Positions 17,336 through 24,998 of a stretch of DNA of 34,408 bases are shown here, one piece after another. Each line of letters starts with the position of its first letter. The first letter of the stretch is position 1. Source of the DNA: Bacteroidales bacterium (GTDB taxonomy: Bacteria; Bacteroidota; Bacteroidia; Bacteroidales; NBLH01); assembly GCA_016937695.1 (NCBI GenBank), contig JAFGWC010000021.1, positions 1 through 34,408 on the forward strand. The letters run 5' to 3'. The position numbers and the translations under genes were made by a program. Below the pieces are notes generated by a model, which did no database searches, was not told where the DNA came from, and saw nothing but the letters and a program-made list of their open reading frames with translations.

Positions 17336-17398
17336 ATGAGAAATTTTATATTAAATAATTGGTGGTGGCAAATTTTTCTTTCTAAACAGGAGAGTTAA
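17336..17398 (+). CDS. trpL: Tryptophan operon leader peptide
   Basis: A 20-codon ORF (ATG to TAA) that begins MRNFILNN and then has three consecutive tryptophan codons at 17360-17368. Trp-Trp-Trp in so short an ORF, a promoter right before it, a strong terminator 33 bases after its stop, and trpB as the next gene make it a ribosome-stalling sensor of charged tRNA-Trp. When tryptophan is scarce the ribosome should stall on the three UGG codons and allow read-through into trpB. Confidence 0.85.
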   Translation: MRNFILNNWWWQIFLSKQES

Positions 17399-17430
17399 AA
17401 TTGCTATATTAATTATTTTCAAATAATTGT

Positions 17431-17461
17431 AAGCCGTGGGAACTATCCCACGGCTTTTTTT
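17431..17461 (+). terminator. Attenuator (Rho-independent terminator) of the trp leader
   Basis: An 11-base perfect GC-rich stem (17431-17441 with 17446-17456) with loop ACTA is followed by seven Ts (17455-17461). It lies 32 bases past the leader stop codon and 539 bases before trpB. A second, AT-only hairpin at 17411-17428 lies just upstream; I could not find an obvious GC-rich antiterminator pairing. Confidence 0.88.
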
Positions 17462-17480
17462 GTATCAAAATTTTAAGAAA

Positions 17481-17585
17481 ATGAATAATCTTTATATTAA
17501 ATGGTGGCGTAAAATAATGTTTTTGTGGCAATTTAGTTTACAAAAATCAGACTCTGGTTTAAATACTCTGCGATGCGCAAAATAA
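17481..17585 (+). CDS. Second Trp-rich small ORF, possible second leader peptide
   Basis: A 34-codon ORF beginning MNNLYIKWWRKIMFLWQF, with a Trp pair at 17502-17507 and a third Trp codon at 17526. It starts 20 bases after the attenuator's T-run. The opening (M, N, a few hydrophobics, then a Trp cluster at codon 8-9) resembles the first leader peptide. Its 3' half runs into the intergenic repeat, so the present stop may not be the ancestral one. No GC-rich terminator follows. It could be a duplicated, decaying leader or a functional second stall site; translation is unproven. Confidence 0.4.
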   Translation: MNNLYIKWWRKIMFLWQFSLQKSDSGLNTLRCAK

Positions 17586-17614
17586 TTTGTATTGCTCTAA
17601 TTAACAGGTAATTA
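17551..17614 (+). repeat. Intergenic repeat, copy A, left part
   Basis: Shares TGGTTTAAATACTCT and AATTAACAGGTAATTA with copy B at 23894-24053. Contains a small hairpin with arms TAATTA around loop ACAGG. Interrupted at its right end by a 223-base insertion; the rest of the repeat resumes at 17838. Confidence 0.7.
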
Positions 17615-17837
17615 GTCATTAGAAATTAGCTTCGCTGAGCCCTTTTGGTAATACCATTTACTTAAGATTTATTTGGAAAATTTTTGGAAATCATTTATGA
17701 TTTATTTCCGCAAACTTATAATAACGAACACCTAATTTCAATATTAGAATGATGAAGTGGCTTCGTTCTTCATTTGACATTCCTTGTTCATTATTCGATA
17801 TTTATTCTTAATTCAATGGCATTAGCCCTTTGTGGTT
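17615..17837. mobile_element. Small non-coding insertion interrupting repeat copy A
   Basis: These 223 bases are absent from the otherwise parallel copy B and are flanked by the 8-base direct repeat GGTAATTA (17607-17614 and 17838-17845), like a target-site duplication. It has no ORF. A 10-base inverted repeat straddles the borders (17611-17620 and 17851-17860). The piece GAAGTGGCTTCGTTCTTC and the following CATT/TTCGATATT text look like common Bacteroidota intergenic filler repeats. A MITE-like origin is inference. Confidence 0.4.
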
Positions 17838-17952
17838 GGTAATTAAAACAAATGACTAATATTCTTAATTACTAATTGTCAGTATACTAATTACTTGCAA
17901 AAAATAAATAATGATGATATTTAAAATATCTCAGAAAATCTAAACTAGAGCC
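17838..17952 (+). repeat. Intergenic repeat, copy A, right part
   Basis: Continues the match to copy B: GGTAATTAAAA, ATTCTTAATTACTA, AGTATACTAAT-ACTTGCA (one base differs), TTAAAATATC and ATCTAAACTA occur in the same order. Ends 47 bases before trpB. Confidence 0.7.
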
Positions 17953-17999
17953 AAAATTATCATAAGTAAATGAAATTATAACAAAATAAAATACATAAT

Positions 18000-19196
18000 A
18001 TGGAAACTTTAGAATATATAGAAACAAAAAACACAGATTTCGAATCAATAAATGGGAATTATGGAAAATACGGCGGAATGTATGTTCCGCCTGTTTTGGA
18101 ATCGATATTAAAAGAGCTTTATGAAAAGTTTAAAATAATAATTCAAACAAGTTCGTTTCAAGAAGAATACATTCGTTTGCTAAAAACTTATGTTGGGCGA
18201 CCTTCTCCTCTTTATTATTCCAAAAGGCTTTCAGAGCATATCGGAAGTAAAATTTATCTGAAAAGAGAAGATTTGAATCACACGGGCTCACATAAAATAA
18301 ATAATGCAATTGGACAGATTTTATTAGCCAAACATATTGGTGCTGAGGAGATTATAGCTGAAACAGGCGCCGGTCAACATGGAGTTGCAACAGCTACAGT
18401 AGCAGCACTTTTTGGAATAAAATGTAAAGTTTTTATGGGAAAAGTAGATTCTGAAAGGCAAAAAATGAATGTTGACAGAATGAAAATGCTTGGTGCAGAA
18501 GTAATTTTAACAAAAAACGGCACTGCTACATTAAAAGATGCTGTTGATGCTGCTCTTGAATATTACATTCAGAATCCAAATTCGTATTATTTGCTTGGTT
18601 CACAAGTTGGACCTCATCCATATCCAACAATTGTAGGATATTTTCAATCGGTAATTGGAAAAGAAGCGAAAAAGCAAATTTTAGAAGCCGAAGGTAAATT
18701 GCCTGATAATTTAATTGCTTGTATTGGCGGCGGTTCAAATGCAATAGGCTTATTTTCAGAGTTTTTGTATGACGAAAACATACAAATTTATGCTGCTGAA
18801 GGCGGCGGTGAAGGTTTAATTATTGGAAAAACAGCGGCTACTTTAAATATGGGAAAACCAACAATTTTTCAAGGAACTTTCTCTTATGCTTTAGTTGATG
18901 AAAATAATGAGCCTGTTGAAGCATATTCTATTGCTGCCGGATTAGATTATCCGGGAGTTAGTCCTCAACATTCGTTGCTTAAAGATGAGCAAAGAGTTAA
19001 ATATCATGCTGTTACAGATAAAGAAGCTATTGAAGCATTTAAGCTATTATCTGTTATTGAAGGAATAATTCCGGCAATAGAATCGGCTCATGCAGTAGCT
19101 TTGGCAATTAAATTACTTAAAGACAAAAAAAATGAAATCAGCATTATAAATTTGTCCGGAAGAGGCGATAAAGATTTAGACAGAGAGTTTTTTTAG
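18000..19196 (+). CDS. trpB: Tryptophan synthase beta chain
   Basis: 398-residue PLP enzyme of the TrpB1 type that joins indole and serine to make tryptophan. It begins with the NGNYGKYGGMYVPP segment typical of TrpB; the PLP lysine is K99 in HTGSHKINNA, the catalytic glutamate lies in ETGAGQHG, the phosphate loop is GGGSNA, and the C-terminus ends SGRGDKDLD. All are intact. It is preceded by a Trp leader and attenuator, but no other trp gene follows: a strong hairpin and an opposing gene come directly after. In Bacteroides trpB heads the trp operon, so this may be a rump of that arrangement, able to salvage indole, with TrpA and the rest encoded elsewhere or absent. The ATG at 18000 is the first plausible start. 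Confidence 0.96.
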   Translation: METLEYIETKNTDFESINGNYGKYGGMYVPPVLESILKELYEKFKIIIQTSSFQEEYIRLLKTYVGRPSPLYYSKRLSEHIGSKIYLKREDLNHTGSHKINNAIGQILLAKHIGAEEIIAETGAGQHGVATATVAALFGIKCKVFMGKVDSERQKMNVDRMKMLGAEVILTKNGTATLKDAVDAALEYYIQNPNSYYLLGSQVGPHPYPTIVGYFQSVIGKEAKKQILEAEGKLPDNLIACIGGGSNAIGLFSEFLYDENIQIYAAEGGGEGLIIGKTAATLNMGKPTIFQGTFSYALVDENNEPVEAYSIAAGLDYPGVSPQHSLLKDEQRVKYHAVTDKEAIEAFKLLSVIEGIIPAIESAHAVALAIKLLKDKKNEISIINLSGRGDKDLDREFF

Positions 19197-19215
19197 TTTT
19201 TAAAACACACGATTG

Positions 19216-19252
19216 AATTGTTAAACTGCTGATAATAGGCAGTTTAACAATT
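19216..19252. terminator. Hairpin between trpB and the convergent 112-residue gene
   Basis: A 14-base perfect stem (19216-19229 with 19239-19252) with a 9-base loop lies 20 bases past the trpB stop and touches the stop codon of the opposing gene. T-runs are short on both sides, so it probably acts as a two-way terminator of moderate strength. Confidence 0.65.
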
Positions 19253-19590
19253 TAACTTATAAAACCATCTATAAAATTTACAGTAGCAATTAATTGTTTG
19301 TCGTCCATTTTTTTTATAATTTGCTTTGCAGTAGCTTGAACAGCAGTTTTAAAAGGCGACACAACAACAGTTATTGCTTTTCTTACAAGCATATTTAAAC
19401 CAATTACTTTTAAGGAGTACAAAAAGTAATAATCTAAAGATTCAGAAATTAAACTATTAACAACATCAGCAAGCATATTTCTTGATTTATCGCCTTCAGG
19501 GTTTTCTTTTATAAGCTTAACCGAACTTTTTGTTTTCTTGTGCAAAGAAGAAGAAATTGGAAAGCTTGCTTGATATTTAAATACTGTCAT
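19252..19590 (-). CDS. Uncharacterised 112-residue protein
   Basis: I do not recognise a family. The protein has no signal peptide or clear membrane helix, is lysine-rich, and is predicted mostly helical: MLADVVNSLISESLDYYFLYSLKVIGL in the middle, then a basic AVQATAKQIIKKMDDK stretch and a hydrophobic end FIDGFIS. The start ATG at 19590 is clear and the frame is open with codon use like its neighbours. It stands alone between the trpB hairpin and the sensor kinase, 87 bases from the latter on the same strand, so co-transcription with the kinase is possible but unproven. Confidence 0.6.
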   Translation of the reverse strand: MTVFKYQASFPISSSLHKKTKSSVKLIKENPEGDKSRNMLADVVNSLISESLDYYFLYSLKVIGLNMLVRKAITVVVSPFKTAVQATAKQIIKKMDDKQLIATVNFIDGFIS

Positions 19591-19677
19591 GATTACAAAT
19601 TTTATGTAAAAAAAGTAAATTTACAAATAAAACACGACAAAATATTAATAATTAATTACAATTTTGAAATTTAATAC

Positions 19678-22600
19678 TTAAAGATATTTCTTTAAGATTT
19701 CTAATAATTTATTCTCGTCAATTGGTTTTGTAATATAATCATCGCATCCTGCTTGAATAGCTTTAGAAGAATCGCCAACCAAGGCTAATGCCGTTTGAGC
19801 AATAATAGGTATTTTAGGATTTATTTTTTTTATAATTTTGGTAGCTTCATAACCATCCATTACTGGCATTTTAATATCCATTAAAACTAGGTCAATATGG
19901 TCATTTTTAAACCTTTCAACAGCTTCTTTACCATCACTTACATGTATTATTGTAGTATTTGAATTTTCCAGTAATTCATTCAAATACAGGAAGTTGTCCT
20001 CTTCATCTTCAGCTATTAAAATTGTTTTATTTCCAATTATTTTATCATTTTCTTCGTAAGTAAATTTTTCTACAACATTTTCTTGTATTTGAAAATATTC
20101 AGGAATTGGAATCGAAAAATAAAAAGTGCTCCCTTTTTCTATTTCAGAATCTAACCATATTTCTCCTCCCATTTTTTTAACAAAAGCTTTTGTTATCGAT
20201 AATCCAAGACCTGTTCCGCCATATCTTCTTGAAGAAGTTAAATCTAATTGTCTAAACCGCTCAAATATAACGCTTTGCTGATCTTTTGAAATGCCAATGC
20301 CAGTATCTTTCACATAGAACTCAATAAAATAATCTTTTGCTTTAAAACCTATTTCAATAAATCCTTTATGTGTAAATTTAATAGCGTTGTTAAGTAAATT
20401 AGTAATTATTTGTTTCAATTTAGTTTCATCTGCTTTTATAACAATATCACTTTCTGCAATATTTTTAATAAAGCTAATTCCTTTTTGCTTTACTTGTGGT
20501 AAAAACAAATTATACAAAGCTTTAATTAATTTATTCAAATCAAATTCGCTTTCGTATAAATCAATTTGCCCTGCTTCAATTTTAGAAATATCTAAAATAT
20601 CATCTATTATTGTTAATAATTGCTCAGAATTAGATTGAATAATATCAGTATATTGCACTCTCTTTTCTTCAGATAAGCCTTCTCTACTTAGCAAACCGGA
20701 AAATCCCAATATTCCATTCATCGGTGTTCTAATTTCATGAGACATGTTTGCAAGAAAGGCGGTTTTTAGTTTGTCGCTTAATTCAGCTTTTTCTTTAGCT
20801 ACAATTAATTCTTTTTCGTAATCCTTTAATTTTTGAATATCTTTTGTTACTGATAATATATATTTTTCATTATTAATGCTAATTACTCTTGCAGACATGA
20901 GCGCAGTAGTTAAGGTTCCGTCTTTTCGCCTGAATTTTGCTTCCAGATTATTAATAAATCCACTTTTTTTTAGTGCTTCTATTAATTTTTTTCTTTCATT
21001 ATTATTATACCATATGTTGATTTCGTATGATGTTTTATTTTTCACATCTTCTTCGGAATATCCTGTAAGTCTTGTAAAACCTTCATTTACTTCAAAATAT
21101 AATCCATCGCTAATTCTGTTAATGTTTACAGAATCGGGGCTGGTTTTAAAAGCCGCTTTGTATTTTTCTTCACTTTCAGCTAATGCCGATTCAATTTTTT
21201 TCTTTTCTGTAATATCTTCTTTTATAGCAAGGTAACTTTGTATCTGACCTTTCTCGTTTTTAAGCGGCGATATTATTGCTGATTCCCAAAACAAACTTCC
21301 ATCTTTTCTTTTATTATGAAAAATACCTTGCCATGTTCTGCCTGAAGATATTACTTTCCATAAATCTTTATAATATTCGTCTGGCTGCTCTCCTGATTTT
21401 AGTCTTCTTGGATTTTCACCTAATGCTTCTTCTTTAGTATAACCGGTAGTTTTTGCAAACATTGGGTTTACATATTCAATATTGCCTTCTATATCTGTAA
21501 TAACTATTGTAGCCGGACTTTGTTCTATTGCTGTTGTTAACTTTTTAATTTCTTGTTCGTCGTTTTTTTGTTTAGTAATATCTCTTATAGTACCTATCAT
21601 TCTTAATAGATTATCATTTTCATCAAGATTTAGTTCGCCAATACAGTGAACCCATCTTGTTTCTTTAGTATTAAATCGAGTTACTCTAAATTCTTTATTA
21701 AAAAACTCATGATTTTCTATAACGTTCTTAGAAAAATATCTAAGCATCATTTCTTTATCCTCTTCATGTACTAATTCAATTATATTTTCAGCATTTTTAT
21801 CGTAATTAGACGGAATTCCTAATATTTCATTAAGCACATTTGAACTTGTCCATTTATTTGACTCAAAATCAAATGTATAAGAACCAATTCCTCCAACTCG
21901 TTGCGATTCGCTAAGAATAAATTTACTTTCAACCAATTCGTCCTGCATTTCTTTTTGCTCTGTAATATCTTGAACTAAAGAAGCAATGCCTATTAAATTC
22001 CCTGATGAATCGATAAGTGGAGTATTATACCATTCGCAAACAATAAGCCTTCCACTTTTTGTGCTGTTTTCATTAACATAATAATTTCCGGAACTCCTAT
22101 GTGATAATTCGACCCATAATTTTTCAATTTCTTCATTAATTTTATTTTGGAATACTAATTCAGATGCATGTTTGCCAATTGCTTCTTCATAAGTAAAACC
22201 AAATATTTTTTCAGCGGCTTTATTCCATGAGTTAACTGTAAAATCCAGATTCCAATCGATAACTCCAAGCGGAGTTTGTTCTACATGCAATGCAAGCTTT
22301 TGCTGCGATTTTGATAATTCAGATTCTATAATTTTTTGTTTTGAAATATCTCGAATAGAAGTAACTCTTATATTTTCACCATTATAAAACAAATTTTTTG
22401 ATTCTACTTCTGAATATATTATGCTTCCGTCTTTTCTGTGTCCTTCAATTGTATATGGTTGTGCATATTCTTTTTTCATCATTTCATATGCTTTTTCAAG
22501 ATATTTATCGGGCACAACTATTTCAATGAAATTTTTGCCTGTAATTTCGTCTTTTTCGTAGCCGAACATTTTAAGCAAAGCTTCATTCATATCTAATACT

Positions 22601-23820
22601 ATTCCGTTTTTATGAATTAAAATGCCTTCAAAACTTAAATCAGACAGCATTTTAAATCGTTCTTCACTTTCTTCTACTGCTTGTTTTGCTATATAAAGCT
22701 CTTCGTTTTGAGCTTTATATTCCTCATACAATGATTCATACTCTTCTTTTTGTGCTTTTATTTCATCAATGTTTTCTGAAATTTGTTTTAAATAATCAGC
22801 TTCTTTTATAAGCTTTAAATGTTTTTTTTGATTACGTAATATTATTGTGAAAATCAAAATTAATAATGCCAAAAAAAGAAACAATATGCCAAATATCTTT
22901 TTAGAATAATCAATTGAGGGTTGAATAACTTTATCGTATTTTTCAAGTATCGTAATTGAATATTGTTTGTCATCTATTTTAAAAGATTTAAAGGCGACAA
23001 TCATTTTTTCTTGTACATTCATAAATTGATTCCTCACTAAAACAATGGCATGACCTTCATCTTCTGTTAATCTTTTTTTTAAAAACTTTTCTCTTTCGGT
23101 AAAATCAATATTAGGAAAAGCTTTTTTATCATTGTTAATTATATCAAAAGAATTTTCACCAACAACCTCCCAGTTTTTCGACCAATAAAAATCGCCGTAA
23201 CTATCAACTATATGTGAATATAAATTCTTGTTTTCCAGAGACTTATTATAAATTGCGCCTAATGTTTTTGTCCATATTTTAAAACAAATCAAACCAATTA
23301 CTTTATTGTCTTTTAATACAGGCTGATACATTGAAATTGCATATTCGTTATCAGAATCTTTAAAAATTCTGCTTACGCCGGATTTTCCTGTTTTTAATAT
23401 CGAAAATATTTCTTGTTTTTTTGCAGAATCTAGTATGATACCATGATTTAATGGATGAGAATGAAAGATAATGCCATCTGTATCTATTAAACCTATTGTA
23501 TTAATGTCGTTTTTATGATTTTCGTAGAAACTTTGAACTGGACAATAATTTTTAAAATCATGTTTCTCGCCTTTTAAAAAAGTTTCTAGAATAATTGAAT
23601 CTTCTGATAATGTCAATAATTTATGTGTGTGCTCTATAAATATTTTCTCTATTCCGGAAGCTATTAATTCAGCTCTTATAAGTAATTGATTTTGAACATT
23701 CTCAATATAATCTTGCTTGTATTTTGAATTTATTAAATATGCCGAAAAAACAGTTAACGCAAAAATAATTGCAAACAAAAAATTCATTATAGTTATGCTG
23801 TTTATCTTTTTAAATTTCAT
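19678..23820 (-). CDS. Hybrid sensor histidine kinase with Cache sensor and five PAS domains
   Basis: 1380-residue membrane kinase. Membrane helix 1 is at about 10-30, followed by a periplasmic Cache-like sensor (to about 310) with the DTDGIIFHSHP strand, membrane helix 2 (about 311-330), and a coiled coil (340-380). Five PAS domains then follow at roughly 384-500, 505-625, 632-752, 760-880 and 885-1000. HisKA has the phospho-acceptor His1028 in NMSHEIRTPMNG; HATPase_c has the N-box LLNNAIKFTH, DTGIGIS and GTGLGLS; the C-terminal receiver (about 1265-1380) has Asp1315 in LVLMDIKMP and the KPID lysine. It should autophosphorylate and pass phosphate to its own receiver, then to an unidentified partner. 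The nearby CheY-like protein (31785) or Crp/Fnr gene are neighbours, not proven partners. Confidence 0.94.
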   Translation of the reverse strand: MKFKKINSITIMNFLFAIIFALTVFSAYLINSKYKQDYIENVQNQLLIRAELIASGIEKIFIEHTHKLLTLSEDSIILETFLKGEKHDFKNYCPVQSFYENHKNDINTIGLIDTDGIIFHSHPLNHGIILDSAKKQEIFSILKTGKSGVSRIFKDSDNEYAISMYQPVLKDNKVIGLICFKIWTKTLGAIYNKSLENKNLYSHIVDSYGDFYWSKNWEVVGENSFDIINNDKKAFPNIDFTEREKFLKKRLTEDEGHAIVLVRNQFMNVQEKMIVAFKSFKIDDKQYSITILEKYDKVIQPSIDYSKKIFGILFLFLALLILIFTIILRNQKKHLKLIKEADYLKQISENIDEIKAQKEEYESLYEEYKAQNEELYIAKQAVEESEERFKMLSDLSFEGILIHKNGIVLDMNEALLKMFGYEKDEITGKNFIEIVVPDKYLEKAYEMMKKEYAQPYTIEGHRKDGSIIYSEVESKNLFYNGENIRVTSIRDISKQKIIESELSKSQQKLALHVEQTPLGVIDWNLDFTVNSWNKAAEKIFGFTYEEAIGKHASELVFQNKINEEIEKLWVELSHRSSGNYYVNENSTKSGRLIVCEWYNTPLIDSSGNLIGIASLVQDITEQKEMQDELVESKFILSESQRVGGIGSYTFDFESNKWTSSNVLNEILGIPSNYDKNAENIIELVHEEDKEMMLRYFSKNVIENHEFFNKEFRVTRFNTKETRWVHCIGELNLDENDNLLRMIGTIRDITKQKNDEQEIKKLTTAIEQSPATIVITDIEGNIEYVNPMFAKTTGYTKEEALGENPRRLKSGEQPDEYYKDLWKVISSGRTWQGIFHNKRKDGSLFWESAIISPLKNEKGQIQSYLAIKEDITEKKKIESALAESEEKYKAAFKTSPDSVNINRISDGLYFEVNEGFTRLTGYSEEDVKNKTSYEINIWYNNNERKKLIEALKKSGFINNLEAKFRRKDGTLTTALMSARVISINNEKYILSVTKDIQKLKDYEKELIVAKEKAELSDKLKTAFLANMSHEIRTPMNGILGFSGLLSREGLSEEKRVQYTDIIQSNSEQLLTIIDDILDISKIEAGQIDLYESEFDLNKLIKALYNLFLPQVKQKGISFIKNIAESDIVIKADETKLKQIITNLLNNAIKFTHKGFIEIGFKAKDYFIEFYVKDTGIGISKDQQSVIFERFRQLDLTSSRRYGGTGLGLSITKAFVKKMGGEIWLDSEIEKGSTFYFSIPIPEYFQIQENVVEKFTYEENDKIIGNKTILIAEDEEDNFLYLNELLENSNTTIIHVSDGKEAVERFKNDHIDLVLMDIKMPVMDGYEATKIIKKINPKIPIIAQTALALVGDSSKAIQAGCDDYITKPIDENKLLEILKKYL

Positions 23821-23893
23821 TTTATTAACTATTTTTAATTTTCTTGTTCTTTTATAACTAATTCATAATAAGGCGTATGCACGATACATTAGC

Positions 23894-24053
23894 TGTGGTT
23901 TAAATACTCTATGATAATAATAATTATTTGTTTTTCGTTAATTAACAGGTAATTAAAAATGAACTGCTTATATTCTTAATTACTAGTATACTAATCACTT
24001 GCATGAAATAAGCAATACAGACTTTTAAAATATCCCACATCTAAACTAAAGCT
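23894..24053 (+). repeat. Intergenic repeat, copy B
   Basis: Uninterrupted 160-base copy of the repeat also found before trpB. Shared blocks, in the same order, are TGGTTTAAATACTCT, AATTAACAGGTAATTA, ATATTCTTAATTACTA, AGTATACTAAT, TTAAAATATC and ATCTAAACTA. The TAATTA-ACAGG-TAATTA hairpin lies within 23938-23956. It fills the gap between the Crp/Fnr stop and the sensor-kinase start. No ORF. Confidence 0.75.
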
Positions 24054-24061
24054 TAAACATT

Positions 24062-24757
24062 TTATCCTACCAAACTTAATTTTTCAAGTAAATTATAATC
24101 GTTTATTATTATTTCTTTGCCTTTTTGTATTATTATTTTGTCTGATTTTAACTCGCTCAAAAGTCTCATTAAACTTTCTACAGACATTCCTGCATATTCA
24201 GCCAGCTCTCTTTTTGTTAAATGCGAAAATATATTTTCGTCTCTAAAATCTCCTTTTGATAAATTTAATATTGCTGATGCTAAACGGCCATGTAACTGCT
24301 TAGTTCCCAAACTACTAACTTTGTCACATAAAATTCCGGCATCGTTTGAGATTAGTTTTAAAATATATTTTTCCAAAACCAAATTATTAAGTATCAGTTT
24401 TGAAAATTCATTTTTTTCTATTAAGCAAAGCTCTGTGTTTGTTAATGCTGTGGCCGTATAATACGAATAATTATCATTAAAAATAAAAGGAAGACCAATA
24501 AAATTATTTTTTGCAATAAATTGTATAATAATATTTTTATCGTTAAAGCCTTCAGTAAAAATTTTAACTAAGCCCGAACGAATAAATGCTACATGCGATA
24601 CAAATGTTGATTGTTTAAATATTGTTTCTGACTTTTTATAGCAAATTGTTCTTTTTGAACTTAACAGTAAATCCAATTCACTTTCAGAAGGTTTCATAAA
24701 ATTAACACATCCTAATTTACAATGATGACAATCAATATTGTCAATGAATTTATTCAT
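24062..24757 (-). CDS. Crp/Fnr-family transcriptional regulator with N-terminal Cys cluster
   Basis: 231-residue regulator. The N-terminus carries C10-x2-C13-x3-C17, like the iron-sulfur ligands of FNR, with further Cys in RTICYKK and ELCLIEK. An effector-binding beta-roll follows (about 25-145), then the dimer helix and a winged helix (about 160-225) whose recognition helix reads SVESLMRLLSEL. The Val-Glu-x3-Arg spacing resembles FNR's VETISR, but the serine is methionine, so the DNA site probably differs. It may sense oxygen or redox state through a cluster; cyclic-nucleotide binding is not supported by a clear phosphate-binding arginine. It is transcribed divergently from the chemoreceptor operon, sharing 241 bases with a palindrome. 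No gene shares its transcript for certain. Confidence 0.9.
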   Translation of the reverse strand: MNKFIDNIDCHHCKLGCVNFMKPSESELDLLLSSKRTICYKKSETIFKQSTFVSHVAFIRSGLVKIFTEGFNDKNIIIQFIAKNNFIGLPFIFNDNYSYYTATALTNTELCLIEKNEFSKLILNNLVLEKYILKLISNDAGILCDKVSSLGTKQLHGRLASAILNLSKGDFRDENIFSHLTKRELAEYAGMSVESLMRLLSELKSDKIIIQKGKEIIINDYNLLEKLSLVG

Positions 24758-24795
24758 ACAAATTATTTAATATCTTAATTGAATTTTTCTCTTTT

Positions 24796-24824
24796 CAAAT
24801 TTAACAAAAAAAAAGAATATCCAA
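24796..24824 (-). promoter_or_regulatory. Likely promoter of the Crp/Fnr gene
   Basis: On the minus strand, TTG (24824-24822), an 18-base spacer and TAAATTTG (24803-24796) fit the Bacteroidota consensus. The -7 box ends 38 bases before the ATG. Confidence 0.5.
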
Positions 24825-24847
24825 CAAGCAAATTAAATTATTGTTAT

Positions 24848-24869
24848 CTGACATTTTTTTTTATGTCAG
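24848..24869. promoter_or_regulatory. 22-base palindrome, candidate operator
   Basis: CTGACAT, eight Ts, ATGTCAG: a perfect dyad centred between the divergent Crp/Fnr and chemoreceptor genes. The half-site spacing suits a dimeric winged-helix regulator, though it matches neither the E. coli CRP nor FNR consensus. It lies 24 bases upstream of the Crp/Fnr -33 box. Binding by the adjacent regulator is inference. Confidence 0.45.
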
Positions 24870-24998
24870 CAGACAATTTTTAACAAATTTTAATACTATT
24901 AAAAACAAATCTTATAAACCATCTGATAATTAGCTTTTTACTAAAATGTGTCGGAACTTTGAATAAAAAAAATTATTAAACTATTAAACTATAAAATT

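Noticed and set aside
17597-17615. Compensatory base change at the base of the repeat hairpin (C-G in copy A, T-A in copy B)
   Set aside because: The G at 17615 is the first base of the insertion in copy A, so the pair is not evidence of covariation.
17616-17837. Insertion sequence with transposase
   Set aside because: Too short and without any open frame of useful length; at most a non-autonomous element.
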